Shown here piece after piece: positions 32,392 to 37,521 of a DNA stretch of 37,521 bases (the first letter of the stretch is position 1; the number at the start of each line of letters is the position of its first letter). A program made the position numbers and the translations under genes. The stretch spans positions 1 to 37,521 of the forward strand of contig JAFQME010000011.1 of the NCBI GenBank assembly GCA_017421025.1, read 5' to 3'. This DNA is from Oscillospiraceae bacterium (GTDB lineage: Bacteria; Bacillota; Clostridia; Oscillospirales; JAAYXM01). The notes under the pieces are model-generated. The model made no database searches and was not told where the DNA came from. It worked only from the letters and a program-made list of their open reading frames with translations.

Positions 32392-33438
32392 ATGACAAAG
32401 CATTTGCTGGATTTCATTGATATTACCCCGGAGGAATTCGATCGTCTGTATCAACTTTGCGAAAAAATCATGAAGCATCCGGAGCGTTTTGTCCATGCTT
32501 GCACGGGCAAAGTCAGCGCATCCCTGTTTTATGAACCCAGCACACGCACCAATCTCTCATTCCAAACCGCAATGCTTCGCCTCGGCGGCTCGGTTATTGG
32601 TTTTTCCGACCCGGGTGCATCCTCTGTTGCCAAGGGTGAATCCCTCAAAGATACGATAATGATGATGTCGAATTATGCCGATGTCATCGTGATTCGAAAT
32701 CCCTGGGAAGGTGCTGCACGTGCCGCCTCTCTCTACTCCCGTGTCCCGGTGATCAATGCCGGTGACGGCGGACATCTTCATCCCACTCAAACCTTGGCAG
32801 ATCTCACCACGATTCGCAAACATCTCGGGCGTTTGGACCATATCAACATTGGTTTATGCGGCGACCTAAAACACGGACGCACGGTACACTCCCTCATCAA
32901 GGCACTTTCCCGTTACCCGAACGTGCATTTTTCGCTGATCTCTCCCCGTGAGCTCACCATTCCGGATTATCTGCGCAAATACATGTTGGAGCATGAGCAG
33001 AAATTTATTGAAATCACCTCATTGGAAGCAACGATCGACACATTGGATGTCCTCTATATGACTCGAATCCAAAAAGAACGCTTCACCAGTGAATCTGAGT
33101 ATAACCGCCATAAACATGCATACACGCTCACACGTGCAAAACTCAAGCCTGCACGTGAGCATCTTTTGGTGATGCACCCCCTGCCCCGTGTGGATGAAAT
33201 CCACGTGGATGTGGACGATGACCCCCGTGCACTCTATTTCAAGCAGGCACAGTACGGGATGTATATGCGTATGGCACTGCTTCACGAACTTTTGAAACAT
33301 CCGCCGCTTACCCCGGACCCGGTCGCCATCGGCGGTGCACGCTGTACCAATCCACGCTGCATCACTCAGACAGAAAAGTATCTCCCTGCTTTGGAGCATG
33401 ACGGATGCTGTGTATACTGCGACAAAGAATTAAAATAA
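32392..33438 (+). CDS. pyrB: aspartate carbamoyltransferase catalytic chain with PyrI-like zinc tail
   Basis: A 348-residue enzyme that joins carbamoyl phosphate and aspartate in pyrimidine synthesis. The carbamoyl-phosphate loop STRTNLSF is at 50-57, the SVAKGES loop at 78-84, the GDGGHLHPTQTLADL stretch at 124-138, and HPLPRVDEI at 262-270. About 35 extra C-terminal residues carry a C-x4-C (C318, C323) and C-x2-C (C340, C343) pair, with CITQTEKY and YCDKE flanks like the zinc domain of the regulatory chain PyrI. The ATG at 32392 follows GAGGAG. No other pyr gene adjoins it, and pyrH is 7 kb away on the other strand. Confidence 0.93.
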   Translation: MTKHLLDFIDITPEEFDRLYQLCEKIMKHPERFVHACTGKVSASLFYEPSTRTNLSFQTAMLRLGGSVIGFSDPGASSVAKGESLKDTIMMMSNYADVIVIRNPWEGAARAASLYSRVPVINAGDGGHLHPTQTLADLTTIRKHLGRLDHINIGLCGDLKHGRTVHSLIKALSRYPNVHFSLISPRELTIPDYLRKYMLEHEQKFIEITSLEATIDTLDVLYMTRIQKERFTSESEYNRHKHAYTLTRAKLKPAREHLLVMHPLPRVDEIHVDVDDDPRALYFKQAQYGMYMRMALLHELLKHPPLTPDPVAIGGARCTNPRCITQTEKYLPALEHDGCCVYCDKELK

Positions 33439-33452
33439 TCTCAAATTACCTC

Positions 33453-33481
33453 TTGACAATTGCGATGTAACCCTTTATAAT
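33453..33481 (+). promoter_or_regulatory. consensus sigma-A promoter of tRNA-Pro(CGG)
   Basis: TTGACA (33453-33458), exactly 17 nt, then TATAAT (33476-33481): a perfect match at both elements, ending 16 nt before the tRNA. Confidence 0.93.
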
Positions 33482-33497
33482 ATCGTATTGTCGGTTA

Positions 33498-33574
33498 CGG
33501 GTTGTGGCTCAGTTTGGTAGAGCGCTGCGTTCGGGACGCAGAGGCCGCAGGTTCAAATCCTGTCAACCCGACCA
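33498..33574 (+). tRNA. tRNA-Pro(CGG)
   Basis: A complete 77-nt cloverleaf. The acceptor CGGGTTG pairs with CAACCCG; the D-arm is GCTC/GAGC; the anticodon stem CTGCG/CGCAG holds loop TTCGGGA, giving anticodon CGG; the T-arm GCAGG/CCTGT holds TTCAAAT; discriminator A and an encoded CCA end the gene at 33574. It has a perfect promoter and its own terminator. Confidence 0.96.
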
Positions 33575-33579
33575 CGAAA

Positions 33580-33608
33580 AACCTTCGGACCTTTCCGGAG
33601 GTTTTTTT
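33580..33608 (+). terminator. terminator of tRNA-Pro(CGG)
   Basis: A 10-bp stem (33580-33589 with 33594-33603, one G-U pair) has a 4-nt loop, followed by a T-run to 33608. It lies 5 nt after the tRNA and only 26 nt before the next start codon. Confidence 0.88.
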
Positions 33609-33634
33609 CTTTATTACACAACGGAGGGATTGTT

Positions 33635-35323
33635 ATGAAACGTATTACATCTGCCCTGCTCGCACTCTTGCTTACAGCAGCACTCTCGCTTACCGCTTTT
33701 GCTGCCGATGGTGTTGACCGTACCACGGCATCTTTCGGCGATGCGACCGCAACCATCATTTACATTGATATGACCGAGGAAAACCGTGCCATTGTTCCGC
33801 TCATTGCAAACGACAGCATCAGTACCTCGGCACCTGCAACCTCAATCATTTCCGAGGCAACAAACGGAACGGTTGTCGCCGCAATCAACGGCGGTTTCTT
33901 CGATTCTTATTATGATGTCAATTCCACCCAGACGGTCGCAAGCGGTAATTATCCGCAAGTGTTCAGCACCATCCTCTCCGACGGAAAAATGATCTGTGCC
34001 GGCGGTGACATTGCCGCAATCGGCATGGATTATAACGGTGATGTTTACCTTGATTTGGTCAAGCTTTCTCCAACAATTACTCTTCGTGGGAACGAAACCG
34101 TAACTGCACAAGGCGTCAACACTGTTTCTACCGACCCTGATGCAATTTATATTTTGACTGACTGCTTCAACTATCCTGTGAACATTCCTGCAGCTTCCAC
34201 CGTTGTCACCATTCAGGACAACATCGTTACCTCGGTAGCAAACGGCAGAACCGCTTACAGGAACCCCGACGATGTGATTACTTTGGTTTACGGCTCCAAT
34301 GCGTATGCAACCGCAGCAAACCAAAATGCACTCCCTGTTGTGGGCGACTCTGCAGTCTATCATTATGCGGCAGCACCGTCCACCCCCGCAAATACATCCG
34401 CATGGAACAACATGCGCACGGTAATCGGCGGTGGCGGGATTCTGGTCAAAGACGGAAAAAGCATGGTGGATCATTCCATCAATCCAACTGATAACGAACA
34501 GTTACCTGATGTCCCGGGGCAACGTTCCTTTGTTGCCAAACTCAATGATGGCAGACTGATGTTGGGAACGGTATACGCTTCTTTCCGCACAATCGCAGAC
34601 TCTTTGATTTCCATGGGAGCCTGTGATGCAATCTTCATGGACGGCGGTGCTTCTTCTGCACTCTACTGTGATGAAACCTTCATCACCACCCCCGGTAGAA
34701 AACTCACCACCATGCTTGCTGTGGTTGATGAGCCGCAGCCGGTGCGTAAGCCTGCTACTCCCGCTCCCACAACTCCGAACGGAGCATCCTCTTGGGCACA
34801 GCCCAGTGTGGACTTTGCACGTTCCCTGGGGATTCTTCCTACACATCTCGACAACAACTACACAGAGAATATCACACGCAAAGAATTCTGTGATCTGATT
34901 GCAAATTTCATCCGTGTAAAGACCGGTTCCACACCGGAAGATACTTGTAAACAGAAGGGGCTTGTTGTTTCCGCCCAGCCGTACTCAGACTCAAGTGACA
35001 CTTCCATCCCTTATATTTCTGCTCTTGGTATTGTGACCGGTTATCCGGACGGAACATTCCGTCCAAATGATTCCATCAAGCGTCAGGATGCAGCGATCAT
35101 GCTTCAGCGGCTTGCCACGCTTTTAGAGGCTTCGCCGGCAGGAGAAAGCTTGTCTTTCACCGATGCCACACAGATTTCTGCGTATGCAAAACCCGGCGTG
35201 GACTATGTCACCTCGCTGAAAATTATGAACGGAAATGCAAACGGAACTTTTGCTCCACTGGCAAATATCACACGTGAACAAGCGGTCATTACGATGGTGA
35301 ACGCATACAACAACATCCAATAA
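33635..35323 (+). CDS. secreted phosphodiester glycosidase-domain protein with C-terminal SLH repeats
   Basis: A 562-residue protein. The signal peptide spans 1-23 (cut after AFA). A phosphodiester glycosidase (NAGPA-like) domain covers about 30-370, marked by VVAAINGGFFDSYY (80-93), IGGGGILVKDGK in the middle and IFMDGGASSALY (about 333-344). A Pro/Thr-rich linker (about 370-390) follows, then SLH repeats to the end (about 395-562, including GIVTGYPDGTFRPNDSIKRQ). The domain family removes sugar-phosphodiester caps; here it may act on wall or capsule polymers, but the substrate is unknown. The ATG at 33635 follows GGAGGG. It has no visible promoter of its own and ends at a strong terminator. 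Confidence 0.9.
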   Translation: MKRITSALLALLLTAALSLTAFAADGVDRTTASFGDATATIIYIDMTEENRAIVPLIANDSISTSAPATSIISEATNGTVVAAINGGFFDSYYDVNSTQTVASGNYPQVFSTILSDGKMICAGGDIAAIGMDYNGDVYLDLVKLSPTITLRGNETVTAQGVNTVSTDPDAIYILTDCFNYPVNIPAASTVVTIQDNIVTSVANGRTAYRNPDDVITLVYGSNAYATAANQNALPVVGDSAVYHYAAAPSTPANTSAWNNMRTVIGGGGILVKDGKSMVDHSINPTDNEQLPDVPGQRSFVAKLNDGRLMLGTVYASFRTIADSLISMGACDAIFMDGGASSALYCDETFITTPGRKLTTMLAVVDEPQPVRKPATPAPTTPNGASSWAQPSVDFARSLGILPTHLDNNYTENITRKEFCDLIANFIRVKTGSTPEDTCKQKGLVVSAQPYSDSSDTSIPYISALGIVTGYPDGTFRPNDSIKRQDAAIMLQRLATLLEASPAGESLSFTDATQISAYAKPGVDYVTSLKIMNGNANGTFAPLANITREQAVITMVNAYNNIQ

Positions 35324-35334
35324 CACACAAAATA

Positions 35335-35365
35335 ATGCAAGCAAAATATTTTGCTTGCATTTTTT
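35335..35365 (+). terminator. terminator of the NAGPA/SLH gene
   Basis: A 12-bp perfect stem (35335-35346 with 35349-35360), drawn with a 2-nt centre (in practice a 4-6-nt loop), is followed by T residues at 35361-35365. It lies 11 nt after the stop. Confidence 0.9.
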
Positions 35366-35383
35366 GTTTCCATTCGATATGAT
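35355..35383 (+). promoter_or_regulatory. promoter of the 622-residue protein gene, -35 inside the preceding terminator
   Basis: TTGCAT (35355-35360) is the end of the terminator's descending arm. The T-run forms part of the 17-nt spacer, and -10 is TATGAT (35378-35383). The start codon is 25 nt downstream. Confidence 0.6.
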
Positions 35384-35408
35384 AGACACGTTAAGGAGTT
35401 GATGTAAC

Positions 35409-37277
35409 ATGACGCTTGCAATCATCACTGCGAAAACGAGTGATTTGAGTCGGATTTTGGAATCACTTTGCGAAACCGCAGTCCTCACTGTTTCCGAGTT
35501 CATTGCCACCGAAAAAGAGTTTGATGCATATGCATTTCTTGGCGGAACAGAGTCCTCTCCCATCATTCTCCCCATTGATGCACGTCTGAAAGCAGATGCC
35601 ATTTTAAAGAGTGGAAAACCCGTGTTTTTTGAATATTATAAGAGTTTGGGCGATCTGTTCACCTGTGCCCCAATCGACACGGTTTCCGGGCGAATGGTCT
35701 ATGTAGGTGACGACCGTGACGGTATCGCACACGGGGATTTGCTGGACGACCGTGCAAACGCCCTCTCACATCCGTTCTTTTTTGCAGGACACGATGTCAC
35801 TCCGATTTTGGTATACGGCGGACACATTGTAAAACATTCGCACACTGATGAAATCCCCAAAGAAGTACCGCTTGCGTTTTGGAAATACAATGCCAACACC
35901 TTGGTTTGCGGCTTCCGTTTCTGTAATTTCGTTTCTGCACGATTCGCTCCGTTCAGACGCTGGAAAGCCATCGTTTCTTTGATCGCAGAGCATTTGATTG
36001 GAACTCCTTGCGAGTTCTCGTTTGAGCCGTCTACCACGCTTCGTGGGGCGCAACCAAACTGCAGCTTGGACGCACGAATCAAGTCTGCATTTGATGCCGG
36101 AATGGCTTGGTTTGACCGTGCAAATCTCTATATGGACGACGGCAAAAGTGGGGTTTTGGAAGGTCTCAGCCACAAAATTTCTCCCGACGGAGTACAGCAA
36201 ATTGCGGCTGAAATTCGCAACGATTGTTCAGGCGAGGTTGCAGGGGCATGTTTCTTTGATTGGTACTTACACAAAAACGAGCATTCTTTTGCACGTTTCC
36301 GCAATTTATATGAGTTCTGTTTTGAAAAAATGCAGGTCAAAGAGGGGCATCATGCCGGAATGATGCGCTGGTCGACCTGGGAATTTCCCATCTGCTATCA
36401 AGATGATGTCTCCCGTGTGATCCTCGGTGCGCTCCTTGCGATGCAGCTGCATGACGACCGCACTTATCTCCCGGCAATTGAATCAGCGTTGGATTATCTT
36501 GTTTCCACGACCGGATGCGACGGACTTCGCATCTGCCGCACCGATAATTTCAATTACCCCGACAAGGCGGCACTGGAAGCGTTGAGTCAAACCCCCGGTG
36601 CATTCCCATGCGCACATCACAACGCCTATTATCTTGCGACACTGCTTCTGGCATATCAGCAAAACGGAAAACGCCTTTATCTGGACACCGCATGCAAGGG
36701 GCTCGATGCGCTCATGGCGGCATATCCGGATACCATCCGTGAACACAGTGAGACACAGGAGTTATGCCGTTTGGTCTTTCCGCTTGCAGTTCGTTATGAG
36801 ACCACAAAAGATCCCACGCATCTTGCTGATTTGGAACGTGTGGTAAGGGACCTAATGCGTTTCCGCCATCCGAACGGCGGGTTTTCCGAGTATGACACCG
36901 GCTACAAAGCCGCACGCAGTCGCATTGCGGGAGACGAGGCTTCCCTGCTTGCGGATAACGGCGACCCGGTTTGCGATCTTCTCTATTCGCTCAACTGGTT
37001 GCCTTTGGGTTTTGCTTATGCTTACAAGGCGACAAAGGACGAAACGTATGCGTCGCTTTGGAGAGAGATTTCCGATTTCCTCTCCGAAGTACAGTTTGTG
37101 AGCCAAGACCCCACAGTTCACGGTGCTTGGTGCCGTGGAATTGATTTGGAACTGCGAGAGCCGTTCGGAATGCCGCATGACATCGGCTGGGGACCTTGTT
37201 GTATCGAAAGCGGCTGGACAGTTGCCGAAATCTTAATGGGTCTCGGCTACGGTATGGTCTTAGGTCTGACACAATAA
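35409..37277 (+). CDS. cytosolic two-domain protein with alpha/alpha-barrel (glycosidase-like) C-terminal domain
   Basis: A 622-residue protein without signal peptide. Residues 1-200 look like an alpha/beta domain related in layout to ThuA/glutamine-amidotransferase-like folds (VYVGDDRDGIAHGDLL, TPILVYGGHIVKH, NTLVCGFRFCNF), without a recognisable Cys-His pair. Residues about 220-622 are repeating helical hairpins with conserved aromatics (HHAGMMRWSTWEFPI, FPCAHHNAYYLATLLLAYQ, GAWCRGIDLELREPFGMPHD, DIGWGPCCIESGW) as in six-hairpin glycosidases. A sugar-processing role is inferred only. The ATG at 35409 follows AAGGAG. Its -35 overlaps the previous terminator. It is followed by the hairpin at 37356. 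Confidence 0.7.
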   Translation: MTLAIITAKTSDLSRILESLCETAVLTVSEFIATEKEFDAYAFLGGTESSPIILPIDARLKADAILKSGKPVFFEYYKSLGDLFTCAPIDTVSGRMVYVGDDRDGIAHGDLLDDRANALSHPFFFAGHDVTPILVYGGHIVKHSHTDEIPKEVPLAFWKYNANTLVCGFRFCNFVSARFAPFRRWKAIVSLIAEHLIGTPCEFSFEPSTTLRGAQPNCSLDARIKSAFDAGMAWFDRANLYMDDGKSGVLEGLSHKISPDGVQQIAAEIRNDCSGEVAGACFFDWYLHKNEHSFARFRNLYEFCFEKMQVKEGHHAGMMRWSTWEFPICYQDDVSRVILGALLAMQLHDDRTYLPAIESALDYLVSTTGCDGLRICRTDNFNYPDKAALEALSQTPGAFPCAHHNAYYLATLLLAYQQNGKRLYLDTACKGLDALMAAYPDTIREHSETQELCRLVFPLAVRYETTKDPTHLADLERVVRDLMRFRHPNGGFSEYDTGYKAARSRIAGDEASLLADNGDPVCDLLYSLNWLPLGFAYAYKATKDETYASLWREISDFLSEVQFVSQDPTVHGAWCRGIDLELREPFGMPHDIGWGPCCIESGWTVAEILMGLGYGMVLGLTQ

Positions 37278-37355
37278 AAAAGAGAGAGCACCAAAGGCGG
37301 CTTCATATAGGTAGAAATCGGTTTTGACCCGCCCTTTTCCGCAAATACTGCATCA

Positions 37356-37396
37356 AAAAGCACCGATATCCGACAGGATCATCGGTGCTTTTCTTC
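37356..37396. terminator. bidirectional terminator near the right edge
   Basis: A 10-bp stem (37358-37367 with 37381-37390) continues into ATCC/GGAT (37368-37371 with 37376-37379) across a one-base bulge, with T-rich sequence on the plus side and AAAAA on the other. It lies about 80 nt after the last stop. Confidence 0.8.
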
Positions 37397-37471
37397 TTTG
37401 TCTTTGCAAAAAAGTTCAGCTTCAAAACTGCAAAGCATCGAAAAGAGAGAATTTCGGGATGGAGAGCGAGT

Positions 37472-37512
37472 AAAAAATGTGACGGAATCCTGGCGGATCC
37501 AAAACATTTTTT
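37472..37512. repeat. second hairpin at the right edge
   Basis: Nine-bp arms AAAAAATGT (37472-37480) and ACATTTTTT (37504-37512) enclose a near-repeat GGAATCC/GGATCC that can pair with a bulge. It may be a terminator for a gene beyond the window. Between 37278 and 37521 I see no coding frame, only this and the preceding hairpin. Confidence 0.4.
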
Positions 37513-37521
37513 GTGATGCTA

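Noticed and set aside
1..37521. CRISPR array, insertion sequences, prophage or integrase genes
   Set aside because: No spaced direct repeats, transposase, integrase or phage structural motifs were seen; gene order and composition are chromosomal throughout.

Overview
The window reads as a stretch of chromosome from a mid-GC Gram-positive anaerobe of the class Clostridia, most likely in the Oscillospiraceae/Ruminococcaceae neighbourhood. The evidence is a PolC-type replicative polymerase, RNase M5, NrdR, the MEP isoprenoid pathway (dxr, ispG), a subgroup-Ic aspartate aminotransferase, small clostridial families (DUF421/DUF4363, DUF6514-like, DUF6106-like), SLH-domain surface proteins and sigma-A promoters of the TTGACA-N17-TATAAT type. 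Genus level is inference. Nothing indicates a phage, IS element, CRISPR array or foreign island, and no gap between genes exceeds 300 bp.

Layout. 1-3.1 kb: the 5' part of a tRNA-Pro(GGG) gene (minus), a DUF421-DUF4363 membrane pair (plus) converging with a DUF6514-like/nrdR pair (minus), a TIM-barrel sugar isomerase/epimerase (minus) and a small membrane protein (plus). 3.1-8.2 kb (minus): secD-secF, purB and an aspartate aminotransferase. 8.3-11.8 kb (minus): a Na/phosphate cotransporter followed by a PhoP/PhoR-type two-component system, preceded by repeated TTTACA boxes. 11.8-14.5 kb (minus): holA-rnmV and class II fructose-bisphosphate aldolase. 14.5-25.2 kb (minus): one long conserved cluster pyrH-frr-(terminator)-uppS-cdsA-dxr-rseP-ispG-polC, which joins UMP phosphorylation, ribosome recycling, undecaprenyl and phospholipid precursor synthesis, site-2 proteolysis, isoprenoid synthesis and replication. 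25.2-32.3 kb (minus): a DUF6106-like protein, NAD(P)HX dehydratase, lipoprotein, alanine racemase, MazF, an exported protein, a cysteine-rich unknown and a YcdB/SLH surface protein. 32.3-37.3 kb (plus): pyrB with a zinc-ribbon tail, tRNA-Pro(CGG), an SLH-anchored phosphodiester glycosidase, and a cytosolic 622-residue alpha/alpha-barrel-like protein.

Most of the window is ordinary housekeeping. The parts worth a second look are: a perfect 17-bp inverted repeat covering the -10 region, ribosome binding site and start codon of the DUF6514-nrdR unit; a PyrB that carries only the zinc-binding tail of PyrI; Pho-box-like repeats overlapping the end of rnmV in front of the phosphate operon; two places where the -35 element of one gene lies inside the terminator hairpin of the gene before it; an SLH protein gene placed directly behind a tRNA terminator with no room for its own promoter; a mazF with no recognisable antitoxin; and several unrecognised proteins. 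I do not see a clear, wholly new multi-gene system.
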